From Clavaria fumosa (Eukaryota; Basidiomycota; Agaricomycetes; Agaricales; Clavariaceae): DNA of 64,000 nucleotides. The stretch covers positions 1,798,001-1,862,000 of the forward strand of contig OX637795.1 of NCBI GenBank assembly GCA_951802425.1, given 5' to 3'. Position 1 is the first letter of the stretch. Each line of letters opens with the position of its first letter. Shown here piece after piece: positions 47,161-59,310 of this stretch. Under the pieces are notes generated by a model that saw only the letters and a list, made by a program, of their open reading frames with translations, had not been told where the DNA came from and made no database searches. A program made the position numbers and the translations under genes.

Positions 47161-47656
47161 TGACTTTGAAATACTCTCAATGTTCTTGTCATTAACGGTG
47201 AAGGACTCAAAGAAAGATCAATCAGGCTATAAATTAATAAATGCACAGAGATTATTCAACAACTGGAGTACTCCCAATGAGAGCATTCTCACACAAAGTC
47301 CAGGTGACAGGTTTCGGATTGTTGTCACCCAAAAATATGTAGAGCTCTGAGCTCTGCATATTTTTGGTAGCAATATCTCAATCATGTTTCTTAATCTCAT
47401 CATGCAACAAATCTCACTGAACACACCTCTGCCACATGTGAGATTTTAAGATCACAATTTTTATCATTATTGAGTGTTGCTGTGAGAAAACCCTGCGCCA
47501 AATGCACTCCAAAGATCTCTAAAACATTATTGAGTGTTGCTGTGAGAAAACCCTGCACCAAACGCACTCCAAAGATCTCTCAAACATTATTACAACTAAT
47601 TTCACTGCTTGCCATGCTTCCTCCACTTCAAGTCAGCTCATCATCTTCAGATTCAT
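47148..47656. other. Intergenic, with a 60-bp tandem duplication
   Basis: Two successive 60-bp units (cattattgagtgttgctg ... ccaaagatctct) at about 47464-47587. No gene recognised. Confidence 0.7.
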
Positions 47657-50600
47657 CTATGACATATACAATATAAATATCTCTGAAAGAAAATATAGGC
47701 AGGCAGTATGCACCATCAACCAACCTTTTTGCTGGGGATTCTTCATCTGAAGTATCGTCATCAGCATTGCTGAGGTTGTGAAGGCATTGGTGTAAATAGG
47801 TTCCTCGAGCCAGTCTAGAAGCTCTGTCCAGACTTGCGACTCATCGCGCCGGAGAATCCTAAAATTATGAGGCCATAGAAGCTTGTGAGCCTGACCCTTG
47901 TTTCGACATAAGCCTTCAAAAGGTGACAGGAGGTCCTGCCATTCGCTTTGAATATGGCTGTATACGAGTGCGACGACCATGGGGGAGACACCGAGATTGG
48001 TCTTCTTCTCCCATCGCTTGACATATGAGCATGTCGCAGCTGCAAAATTGATTAAAGACTGGTTGAAAATATAACACGGGTTTACACCCTGTCCACCAAT
48101 ATCCAGGATATAGTGTTTATTGAACCAGCTCTGGAATATTCGGTATTGCCACATCGCAACATTGCATTCTTCAATGACAGCGGGTGGAGCCTTCTTGCCA
48201 GGGATGTTGCGATCAAATGTGTGCCCAAACTCGAGCATGTTGCCAACCATGATGAGCTCCGAAAGGCCCTGCTTTGTCGTGATGTCTGGAATATGGGCCA
48301 GGGCTTCTGCAGAGGCTAGGAAACACTTAGATGTAAGACAGAAAAACATGAGGAGAGTAATAAAATACCATATTTTGAAGCACCACCAACAAAATGGTCC
48401 ACCCACATTGACATCATCCTTGCGAAGTATGACCGAGTTGTTTTATGATACTGGTTTGTTATGATGGGATTGAGGACTGTCATGTGGATGGCTGCAGCGC
48501 AACTGCGAGACATTGTCGAGGCACAATAAAAATGACCACCGTGAATGATGGTGTTGTCAGTGCCTAAAACGAAATGGAGGGTCCCGGGGTGCATGAAGCT
48601 GCAAGGATGCTATTAAATGAAGCGAGTGACACTATTTAAAAACTTACAATGAATCCCCTGCTTTTAGATAGACTGCCTCAGCCTCCAAAAACTCCTTCCC
48701 TGTGCTGAAGTGCTCCCAATTGAGGGGGAACGAGTGGGCTGAGAAGAGATCTCTGCAATGGTCACCCGTATCAGCATCCCGGTGATGGCGGAGCAGTACC
48801 CACCATTTTGAACCTGCCATGATCGTCACGACAGCTACTAGGCCATCATCATCGATGTGGGGCATCGACATTGATCCCTTCATTGCCGCCAATCCCCAAA
48901 CAAGATCTTCTTCTGTCAAATTATTTTTTACAAATCCTTCTACTTTACGTGTTTGATGTTTTGCATACTCATGCGTGGCGAGAGCACTAGAAGAAATTGA
49001 AATGAAATATAAAAATAAAAATAAAATCACTACTTGGTGAAGGTCCTTATTTGAATCGTGGTGGTGGGGGTAGGCTGAGGTGGCCCATGGGAAAATCAAG
49101 GCCGTTTAAGATCCTCCTCTGCCCTTCATTACGAGTAGCATCCAATAGTTCATAAAGTGTTGCATTTCGAAGCAGGTTGCCTGAGACATCCTTGCACATC
49201 TCTGCAACTACAGCAAAATGAGCATGAACAATTGAAGCAAAATAAAAGATACTACAAACCTTGGACAACACATCTTTGGTTGAGAGGTGCTAATGTCGAT
49301 AGTCCTTCTTCATCAAATTCCAATGTGTGGATAGGCATTGGTGATACAAGGATATGCTGGTGCCAAAAAATATCTTGAATCTCTTTGCTTGGAATGACCA
49401 TGAAGTCATCCCACGACATCACAAAGATCGACGATGCCTCTGGCTCGAATTTACGAGACCTGGGTGCTGGGAGGTGGTGCTTTGGGACCCCTTGCACATA
49501 ACGTGCTTCAACCATCTCCACCATATCATTCAATACCGGATATTCGCGAAAAGCCTGCAATAAATTGAATAAATAAGAGAGGAAGCAACCATATTAGACA
49601 AACTGAATTGGAGGTTGCGTAGTGCTTGTAGGTTGTTGGACCAGAACTAGGGTCAGCACCCCACATCATTACATCTACACTGCGCCCTTCAATCTGTTGA
49701 ACTGTGAGTAGAATGGTTAAGCACTTTGAGATTAGCTTACCTGAGGAGCAGGAAGAGAAGAGAGCTCAGGGACATCAGCTGTCTATCCAACTATGAGACA
49801 CATTTGCAAAGAGAAACAATCCAAAAGGACTTACCTCTACCTTGAGATCGACAATGACACCTATAGGCCTTGTCTGGCCCATTTGAGTTGGCTCGTTTAT
49901 TGTTTGGCGAGGCATGATTTTTTGAGTAGGTGTTGGCTTAAGGTCGTGTTTCACCTCCAAAGAATCCAGGCCTAGTGCTCGCATTACCGCCTTTCGGACA
50001 GGACGGCCAGATCTCGAAAGGGGAGGCGATTTTGTTTTCCCCTCAGCTTCTTCCACCTCCTCCATTTCATCTGCCTCGACAACTTCATCGGCTTCGTCAG
50101 CTCCCTCCCCTTCCTTTGCTTCTTCTACTTCCTCTACTTCCTCCGCTTCCTTCACTTCCTCTGCTTTTTGTGCCCTCTTCAAATCTGCTGGTTCCTCCTC
50201 TGGTTCTTCTACTTCATATTCTTGCTCCCACAGTGCTTCACCTGAGATGCCAGACCCCTCCTCCACCAAAGCCAAATTAACCTCGCCATGGGACGACAGT
50301 TCACTCTCTCCCCTCTCGGGAGCTGTAATAACACGGACAACTTTGCCTAGACACTATTTAGCCACTGCAACAGGCACCTCATAACCACTTACGAGAACGA
50401 GAATACCAATCTATTTCTACTATCGGACCTTTATGTTCGGTTTCTAGGTCTTGGAATTCGGTGATGAAGCTGTTGAATGCAGTCATCATTTCGCTGGTTA
50501 GACTTGCTCGCATCAGGGATCACCAGAGCACCTTCTCTGTCTGTGCCAAAAAAACCGGCTTCTCATTTCCGAGGCTCAGTGCAGTCTACACAATTTGTTA

Positions 50601-51190
50601 GCTATGCAATCAGTAACAACTGCTACACTCACTGAAACGAGATAACTTCGCCTGACAGATGATACATCAAATGACCAGGAAGACAGGGCAAGCAACGGCG
50701 ATATTGCGACACAGAAATGGAAAAGCGCTTGAACCGTGTTGAACAATGGGCTAATACGAGGATCTTGAAAACTTGCAATGACGTCAGGCGATATGGTGAG
50801 GCCTAGTGTGCTAGCCTCTCTAGATAGAGTCTGCTATTAGATGTAAGAGAGAAAAAAAGACATGTATTGCTCACCCTGTGAGAATCTTCACCCAGTCTTG
50901 TAAAGATTGAGAAAAGTTGGCCTGACTATTCTGCAGTAATATTAGCTTTCGGATAAGAGTTATAACGACACCGATACACACTAAACCAAACCAAGAAATC
51001 GCAAACACTGTCATTTCAAAGTTTTGGACAATAGTGTTTATCTGGATTTTTCGCATTCTTTCTGTCCCTGTGCCTAGGAACCTCACCATGTGTATGAGTT
51101 TCGCCTGTTGTGAGGTAGGATTTGTCGGAAGGGGGGTAGAAAAGAAAGATGTTGAATCCCGCAAAAGTTGGCCTTCAGAGTCTTGCAATC
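47657..51190 (-). CDS. JmjC-domain protein (multi-exon; N-terminal exons tentative)
   Basis: Minus strand. Well-supported exons in order: acidic linker exon from 50322 to about 49830 (LALVEEGSG, long Glu/Ala run, then SRSGRPVRKAVMRAL); IEGRSVDVMMWGADP (about 49700); AFREYPVLNDMVEM (49560-49260); DVSGNLLRNATL to GLDFP (about 49210-49080); the JmjC core (48990-48605) with MPHIDDDGL (Fe ligands His and Asp, about 48851-48859) and GSKWWVLL; then FMHPGTLHFVLGTDNT and IIHGGHFY (second His, about 48530); and a C-terminal helical region to 47657. Upstream exons near 50870-50380 (ISPLFNTVQALFHF; EIDWYSRSR) and 51190-51085 are likely parts of the same gene. JmjC enzymes are 2-oxoglutarate/Fe(II) oxygenases, mostly histone demethylases; this type is numerous in Agaricomycetes. 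No disabling change was seen in the core; the far 5' end was not fixed. Confidence 0.75.
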
Positions 51191-52358
51191 TGATTGCTGA
51201 TCGAATGGGTTTAACCCAATCTTTCAGGAGGGAGATGAACTGTGTTGCATAAGCGAGTCAACATTCCAGCCACTCTAGAAAACATTAAGGCTCTATACCT
51301 CTTTCAGCCTTGACGGGGCATCGAGGAATTCCGACTGCGGGGACAGTTGAAAGGGAGCATTGTTATCGGACGTTGAGAAAACTATACGATCTAAGAGACC
51401 ATCGATGAAGTACTTCAATGCCAGTCACACTGTGACCATTCTTGAGCTTCTCTTTTTTTGCCTTCATACTTTTTGTAGACGAACAGTCACCTTCTCAATT
51501 GCAACTGGTGAGGCACCCCTCTCTATGCAAGGCTATTCTATTCATCTTGGCTCTCGCATTTTCTGTTTTTATTATTATCAAGACGAGCTACTCTCACCTT
51601 CGGAAGGAATTCAAGGCAGCGGGGCTGATTTTTGGATAGTCAGTGGTACATCTTCACTTCACTTCTTGTTCCGACTGACTGTTTTTTTAGAAGTTTTTGA
51701 GAGAGAAAGCATCGTCGAGAAATGAGGCAATACGCTCGCCGTTTGCCCTTGCAGGAAGATCAGAGCGAGCAGAACGGGCGGTCTGTCGATAGGTACGCTG
51801 TCTTTACTTCTCGCACTTGCTCACCTCTGTTTCTTTTCTCAGAGAAAAAGACTATCGCTACGAGATGCCATCAGGACCAGACTACACCAAATATTGGTAA
51901 ATGCATGCGACTCCTGTGTCTGCAGCTCTCAGGCAGTTCAAGACAAGAAGACGGGGAAGGTATCCTCACATCACCGTCATTAAACTTCAATTACATCCTT
52001 TATCTTGGCCCTGATATATGCCTTGTTAATTGATGATTGGGCCATTGAGCAATGTATTAGTCACAGTTATCTAGGCCTATATGTTCATCATGATAAGTTA
52101 CAAGGATAGGCCTATATGTATTTCTCAACCAAAGCTCCTGCAACCAATTCACTTTGATTTTTTTGAAAGGGGTGTGACAAGTCACTATGTGACCAGCGTT
52201 GAAGTACTTCAATGCTGGTCACATAGTGACATGTAACGCCGACAGCACGTGACTTTGAAATACCTCTTGCATCAAGCAATTGACATCACGTGTTGGAATC
52301 ATCATTCTCTTACTTCTACCTACATCCTGCATATTGCCTCCTCACAATCCTCATGTAA
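51191..52358. other. Intergenic region with palindromic copies 3 and 4 and a shared repeat block
   Basis: Copy 3 core is at 51407-51416. A block at about 51882-52090 (atgcatgcgactcc, ctttatcttggcc, tgataagt) resembles 39770-40070. ORFs at 51360-52033 have no domain. Confidence 0.55.
52172..52262. repeat. Palindromic repeat, copy 4: 50-bp near-perfect palindrome
   Basis: 52181-52230 is its own reverse complement except for one G/T pair (left arm gtcactatgtgaccagcgtt; core gaagtacttc at 52201-52210). Flanks gtgtgacaa and atgtaacgcc are shared with copies 1 and 2. It lies about 100 bp upstream of the next gene. Confidence 0.92.
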
Positions 52359-54301
52359 ATGACCAAGTGGACAACCCCTGCTTATGTCGAGCTTCTCAAA
52401 GGCAGCCTGGAAGCATATGGGAAGGCGGACACCAAGGAACGTGCTAGTATTGTCAAGGAGATCAAGAGACAAATCCGACACCTGGCTGAAGCTATGCAGG
52501 AACATCCCCCTGATGGCTTAAACCAGGTAAAGCAGAACTTCACACATCTGATTCACTTATGATTTGATGCTTTCCTTTTGCAGAAAATTCGCAACTGGCA
52601 GCATAACCATCGCAGGGTTGGGGCAGGAATGGATAATGGTTCTGATTCTGAGCCAGGTCAAAGGCCAGGCCTCAATATTTGGAAATGCAAAAGGTGGACC
52701 TTCCAGAGTGTTGTTGAGCAGCATGAGAAGGAAAAAATCAATGCCCGCGCAGAAGAGCTCTCAAAGGCTGAGAGAGGCACAATAGACTTCTTATCCGCAT
52801 ACTGTCGAGCCAGGACTCAAATTTGCCAGGAGTTGTCAACACAGGAACAGCTTGAATATGAAGGCTTGGCTGAGAAGTGGAATACAGAGCCTGTACTGTC
52901 TAATATTCAAAGAGAGTGAGTGAATCTCTGCATGTTATTCATTTGCAACTTATGTCAGCTGTTTCCTTTACTGTAAGATTGGCTTTGCAAAAGTTTATGC
53001 ATAATGCTTTGGAGTTTTCCTGGTTGGCCAAAGAGCAGATGGGAGTAGAGATTTTTATGTTGGCCGGTTGGCAAGATGACAAAGGGCAGATCAAGAAGGC
53101 AAAGTGAGTGTTTTCCATGAGGTGTTCTACATTCCTGACTAATGCGTATGTTCTTGAATTTCTCTTAGAGTCCAGACGCCTGGACCCTCCACTGCTGGGT
53201 TCAAGGATGTGTTTCAACAAACAGGAGATGTTGTTTGGCAAAAATGGGATGAGTATTTAGGGGATATGTGGAACAGTAAGTGTGCTCTGTACAATTGTGT
53301 CTAAGAAGAGCTCTAATCTGAGTTCAGAGGATGCAACAAGGCCGCAAAATGATGGTTGGGATGCTGTGCTTCTCTCTAAGAGAACAGATACAAGTGTCCC
53401 ATGGGATCTTGCAAAAGACGAGGATGGTTGGCCATTACTACCTCTAGAATTGGCACTTCCCTTGGCTCAGCTCAAGGAGATCTTGAGATCATGTTTTACT
53501 ATTGCATACCATAAGCTTTTCACATTTCATTATTTCATAAATTGAAAAAATGTTGTATTTTGTAGGCAAGAAAAGTAACAACAAGAAGGCTGCTGTTCCA
53601 TGGCTGCAAATATCTGACAACCCAAGTGCCTTTATACAAGCACAATACATTCCTAAAGGAGTACACATCCGTGAGCCCTCAAAAATGCAATCAGCAGATG
53701 TGAGAAGGCTTTGTTCCTTCCTCCACCATCAACAAACTCTAGGTCAAAGGGTCCTTGACTTCAAGAATGTTCTACCCACCCATAGGAGAGGGAAGGCCTT
53801 AAGGGATGCAGACAAGAGTCATACACAAGATACTGATGATGAAGTGTCAAGGCTGTCTCAAACAGCTAAGCATATCCAGCTTGTCTCTGAAGTGTAAGAT
53901 CTTTTCTCACTTGAAAATATCATTGGCTAATGTGAGTCAGATCCAGTTCAGAGAAACCAGTCAATAACAGTGATAGAGAAGACACTGATGAAGACCATGC
54001 TGGTGATGATGAGGACACTACAGATGAAGACAGTCCCAATTATGAAGAGGACGCTGATGACGATATTGGTGGACAATCATATGAGATGGCCAATTTAAAT
54101 ATACTGGAGGTGCAGGAGAGGCAGAGGGATCAATTGCAAGTGGAGAGTGAGGTGGAGAATGATCAGCAGTTTGGCTCGCTGAAGAAGAAAAGAGCCAGAG
54201 TGGAGAGGGAGCCTCATCTTCCATACCGAACACGAAGCAAGAGGAAAGCATCCATGGAGGCAAAGCAGCAGGTGCTAAGACCCAGGGCAAAAAGGCAGTA
54301 G
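52359..54301 (+). CDS. Seven-exon gene of unknown function, acidic C-terminus with basic end
   Basis: Exons 52359-52526, 52584-52915, 52978-53103, 53169-53275, 53328-53492, 53566-53893, 53941-54301; GT-AG introns of 47-73 bp and all phases agree, giving about 520 residues. It begins MTKWTTPAYVELLKG. The middle has KIRNWQHNH, VVEQHEKEKINARAEEL, LEYEGLAEKWN and MLAGWQDDKG, followed by DEDGWPLLP. Residues after about 400 form a long Asp/Glu-rich tract, then basic PYRTRSKRKAS and RPRAKRQ, suggesting a nuclear protein. The layout recalls an uncharacterised basidiomycete family that often sits near transposons (recalled, not searched). No catalytic motif was recognised. Confidence 0.8.
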
Positions 54302-55821
54302 TTCTTTTTGACAAATGTATATTTATTGATTTCATAGCCCTACAAGTGTGAATAATGCACATTGTAGATTAAGTTTTCATATCCATGCATTTCAGAAAGG
54401 ACAATCAGATAAATCAGTATCTTGAGAAATGGCAATCCAATGTCTTTGAATTAGAACATTCTTTAAATCTATGATATAGAACTTTACTTTGACAGGTTTT
54501 CATTGTTTAAAATCTACCCCTTGTCAAACAAATATCATAGGAAATACAAGAGACATCTCAAGGCATACCTAGTATGTTGGTTCCTTCATATTATTCTCAA
54601 ATTGAGTGAATCTATTGAGAGTAACTATCTGGGTAAAGCTGCTGATAACAATGTATTAATATGAGGGGGTGTAAATGAATGGGAGTTGATCAATGCTGTA
54701 GAAATGAAGACAAGGGTGTTAGCATTTGCAAAGGTGGTTTAAGATATACAAGAAGGGGATACTGATGCAGTATGCTTGCCCATTTTGTAAGAGGCAATTC
54801 ATTATGACTGAAATAATAATGGTGATTGTTTCCATATGCAGTTTGTTCAATACTTGTAGAGAGGAGATATTTGAAGTTATGTAGACTGAAGAATAACCAT
54901 CCAGGCTAAGCCCTTTGTAAAGGCATCTTAATATCAAGTGGTCCAGATGAGTGGGTGGTTCATTGGGGCTAGAAATAAAATTATATGATCATTATTATTC
55001 TGAAATGTCATGATATGCAGGTTGAGCATATTTAACATGGGATTAGGCTTGGAGAATACTAGTCAAGCCCTTCATGAAGAGGTATTAATATCAAATAATC
55101 AACCTCCAGAGGTGTCTGCTGTGACTGGGAACATAGAAAGAAGGCTATGTTGAGTGAAGTAAAACCATCTGGGATAACCCCTTGGGAAGGGCATATTCAA
55201 ATGAAGAAATCCAGATGGGTGGCTCATTGGGGTTGGAATAATAATAGTAGGGTTGCTCAGGATTCATGATTTTGATCTGCGAGGAAGGGATATTTGACAT
55301 GAAATGCAGACCTGAGAATGACCATCTCAGCTGAGCCCTTTGTAAAGGCATATTCATATCAGGTAGTCCAGATGGGTGAGTGATGGGTGAGTGGTTTATT
55401 GAGGTGGTGAAGATGAGATTATAGACAATACCATTGCAGCAAGTTGTTTCATATTTAGGATAGTAGTATAGAACCTGAAATGCAGCTGAATTAACTTCTG
55501 ATGATCTACCTCACAAATCATTTTCTGCTGCTGATAAAATAAGAGCAACAGTGCTACTTATACAAGAATATTGAGCTAGCATATACAAGAGTACTGAGCT
55601 TGGATATACAGTCAAGAATGTAGGCTTTGGCTGGGCCTATTTTAAGGGCACCCACAATATCAAGTTATCTTTATTTCTAGATTTAGTTTTTGGGTGACCT
55701 AAGCATATCGGCCAAGCCTATTTGGCTATATCTCGGCCAATGAACAGCTGGGCCTATAAGATGGCCACCAGTCAAAATGGGCTGGCCCTATAAGATGGGG
55801 ATTGGGTATGCTGAAGGGTGT
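54302..55821. other. Gene-free stretch with diverged direct repeats
   Basis: Four diverged copies of a unit containing agccctttgtaaaggcat and gtccagatgggtg occur near 54895, 55060, 55165 and 55318. No coding region was recognised. Confidence 0.6.
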
Positions 55822-56586
55822 GCATCTGATGCATTACCTTGTGGATGGTACATCTGATATATCATGATGCCAGATGATGCATCTGCCATAGCCATAGACA
55901 GTGAATGTATCATGCATACATAATGTTGATGTATCAGCATGTCAGCATCTGATGTATTGTTGAAGCTGTTCTGGAAATTTGGCACATCTGATATAACATG
56001 GACATTCAATACATCACTGCCAGTGCTTATCCAAAAATGAATAAAAAAGCGAATTTATTATCATTAAACTTAAACTTATTAATGTATTACAGTAATGACT
56101 AATATTAAATCTATTTCTATATAAATTCTATTTATTCACACTCTATCAGGTGTTACCATGTCACGCGTTTGCACAGCCACAAAGCGTGGCATATAAATAC
56201 AGCAACTTGCCCTGCTTCCCCCCCCCACTTTCTCCCAACTTCAGGACTTGTGATAGAGTGTGAATAAATAGAATTTATATAGAAATAGATTTAATATTAG
56301 TCATTACTGTAATACATTAATAAGTTTAAGTTTAATGATAATAAATCTGCTTCTTTATTCATTTTGGATAAGCATTGGCAGTGATGTATTGAATGTCCAT
56401 GTTATATCAGATGTGCCAAATTTCCAGAACAGCTTCAACAATACATCAGATGCTGACATGCTGATACATCAACATTATGTATGCATGATACATTCACTGT
56501 CTATGGCTATGGCAGATGCATCATCTGGCATCATGATATATCAGATGTACCATCCACACCCAATGAGGAGGTAATGCATCAGATGC
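55822..56586. mobile_element. Foldback (MITE-like) element with arms of about 330 bp
   Basis: The left arm 55822-56148 is nearly the exact reverse complement of the right arm 56251-56586 (outer gcatctgatgc/gcatcagatgc, inner tctatca/tgataga). The 102-bp loop holds cgtggcatataaatacagc, a TATA-like box, and a run of C. Identical ORFs in both arms are a result of the inversion. A one-sided 10-bp difference (cctcattggg) lies near the outer end. Confidence 0.9.
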
Positions 56587-56689
56587 TCCAAAGTGATACA
56601 TCAGGTGCATGCACCAATTGATGCTAATTGTTCATCACTCAAATGCATCAATTTGGTGCATATGATATATCAAAACTACAGGATGTGGT

Positions 56690-58085
56690 GCCCTCCCACT
56701 TTCTCCTCCCACTTTCTCCTCCCTCTCTCTTCTCCCTCTCCCTCTCCTTCAGTGGCAGCGGCGCAATGACGGCGATGACGATGACAACGGTGGCAGTGGT
56801 AGCACCCACACCCTCCCCCCCTTGCTCCCTCTCCTTCGGCAGTGATGGCGGCAGCGGCACCCTCTCTCATCTCTCCTTCCCCTCTCCTCTTTCTTCTCCC
56901 ACCCCCCAAAGACGATAACGGCAGTGAAGGGTGGAAACCACAGGTGCACCCTCCCCCTGCCTTTTTTTTCTTTCATTTTTTAAATAAAACAAATACCATT
57001 TACAAGGCAACAGATGACGGCGGACAATGATGGACAGCAACAATGGCAATGATGGTGGCGGCTCTCCCTCTCCTTCAGAGGCAGCAGCAGCAGCAACAAT
57101 GGTGGCGATGGGGCAATGATGACAACAGCGGTGGCACCCTCACCCTCACCCTCCCCCCTCTCTCTCTCTCTTCTTTTACCCTCTCCCCCCTCCCTCTCTC
57201 CTCCCTCTCGCTCTCCCTCCTCCAGCAACAATGACGACGGCAGTGACACCCTCAGCGAGGGGCCTCCAGGTGCGTCCTCTCCCTTTTTGACATTTTTTTG
57301 ACATGTTTTTTTTTAATTTACAGGGCAATGGTGAGGGCGGCGGCAGCACTTCCCCTCTCCCTCCCCTCTCTTCTTTTACCCTCTCCCCCCTCCCTCTCCC
57401 CTCCCTCTCACTCTCCCTCCTCCAGCAACAATGACAACAGCAGTGACACCCTCAGCAAGGGGCCTCCAGGTGCGTCCTCTCCCTTTTTTGACATGTTTTT
57501 TGACATGTTTTTTTTAAAAATTTACAGGGCAATGGTGAGGGCAGCGGCAACACTTCCCCTCTCCTCTTTCTCCCTCTCCTCCCTCCCTCTCTCCTCTCTC
57601 CTCCCTCTTTCTTTCTCTCCCTCCTCCAGCAATAACAACAATGATGAGGGTGACAGCAGCAGTGGCAAAGCAACATCGGCAGCAACAGCGGTGGTGGCGC
57701 AGCAACAGCAGCAGCAGTGGCAGCAGGGTGGCGGCAGCAACAGCAGTGGCAGCAGCGGCAGTAAAGCAACAACAATGGCAGCAACAGCGGTGGTAGCAAC
57801 AGCAACAGCGGTGGCAGCAGCAGTAACAGCGACGGCGGTGGCAGCAGCAATGGCGATGTTGGTGGCAGCAGCAGCAACAGCGACAGGACAATGGACGACA
57901 GCAGACAACGATGGACAGCAATGACGGCAATGATGGCGGCGGCTCTCCCTCTCCCTTTTTTCCCTCTCCCTCTCCTTCAGAGGCGGCGGCAGTGGCGATG
58001 ATGGTGGCGACGGGGCAATGATGACAACAGCAGTGGCACCCTCACCCTCCCCCCTCTCTCTCCCCTCTCTTCTTTTACCCGTCAC
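56690..58085. repeat. Low-complexity region: ctc/ccct and ggcagcaac arrays with about 200-bp duplications
   Basis: Pyrimidine tracts alternate with CAG/CAA/GGC trinucleotide arrays. Blocks containing ggggcctccaggtgcgtcct, gacatgttttttt and acagggcaatggtgaggg repeat at about 57240-57340, 57440-57540 and in part at 57930-58080. ORFs of up to 208 codons are artefacts of the arrays. Confidence 0.85.
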
Positions 58086-59310
58086 GCTAATGCACTGTTA
58101 CAGGGGATTGCCCACCCCCACTCACCTTGCTCCTGCAAGGTCTCTCCCGCACACATTATGTAATTAATATGTCATTGTTCATGTTTGTATCGACTGGTTA
58201 TATAAGCAAACACACTGTGATGTCTTGTCAAAATTTTGAGTCAATGGAGCAAGGTTGCCAGAGGCGCCGGAATTGGTGATGACCACTAGTAATAGTAGTG
58301 GGACCCAGCAATTCCCACCCAAAAGCTGTGCCACAAGTACAGCCACAAACTTGCCAAATCAGTGACCTACAAATGTTCTTGCCCATTTCTCAGTCAATTC
58401 TCAAGCAATTCTTTTTCTTTTTTTTTTGATAAGACACTATTTGATCTGTAGATTAATGTGGAAATGTCAAAAGAAAATATTTTCTGTACTAATCTACCAA
58501 AACAAAATGGGTCTCAATTTAAATAGTGACATTTCATGTATCCAAATGATGGCTTGTGCAGTCTTGATTTCCAAGGCTCTGGAAATAATACTGGAGTGCT
58601 TATGGGTCTATATGACACACATTTCATGCATAATTTTAAATTCTGTGCTGTTCTGAATATGCTGAGTACTCTGTTCCTTCAGAACATTGCTAATGCAGTA
58701 GCATAGTTGGAACCATTATTAAAACAGTTCAGAAATGATGCAGTTGAGCTAGTTTAAGTATTATACACATCAGGATTCAGGACAGGCAATGGAAAAGCTG
58801 GCATAGTCATCAATTTTCCAAATCTATCTGTGCCAGAGTGGTTGCACAGCCACAGTTACCTAATTAGTCCACTCACATCCCATACTCCCCATACCTGGTG
58901 TTTTGGCTTCCACAGCATGATTTAAGTTTCGTTTTGGTGAGACAAAATGTTCCTAGAATATATTTGAGACAATCCTTCAAGATAGACATTTTTTATTTGG
59001 CCTCATTGTTGAGATATGGTATGTACATAGGCTATATCTCAAGAATAAAGCAAAATTTAAAAAATCGAGCTTAAACGATTTGCTTAAATAATTATTTGGA
59101 ACACTTTTTATACTCAAGGTTTCTTCGTATCTGGTTTGTGGAAGGCAGAACACCGGGTAGTGGAAGTTGGGTCAGTGATTTGGCATGTGTGCCGCGTTGT
59201 GTGTGTCACGTGACTTTGGCCGAAGCTGCCGGGTCCCACTACTAATAGTAGTGCTGCGGCTTTGCCACAATTGCAACTCCGCTGGCCTTGATCTCGATCT
59301 CGATTCTCAT
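58086..59310. other. Gene-free stretch with an inverted motif pair
   Basis: actagtaatagtagtgggac (about 58285) is matched in inverse by gtcccactactaatagtagt (about 59231), 950 bp apart. A 76-codon ORF at 58426 has no domain. Confidence 0.5.

Noticed and set aside
57298..58085. ORFs of 138-208 codons on both strands, rich in Ala, Ser, Leu, Cys or Arg
   Set aside because: Produced by trinucleotide and pyrimidine arrays open in several frames.
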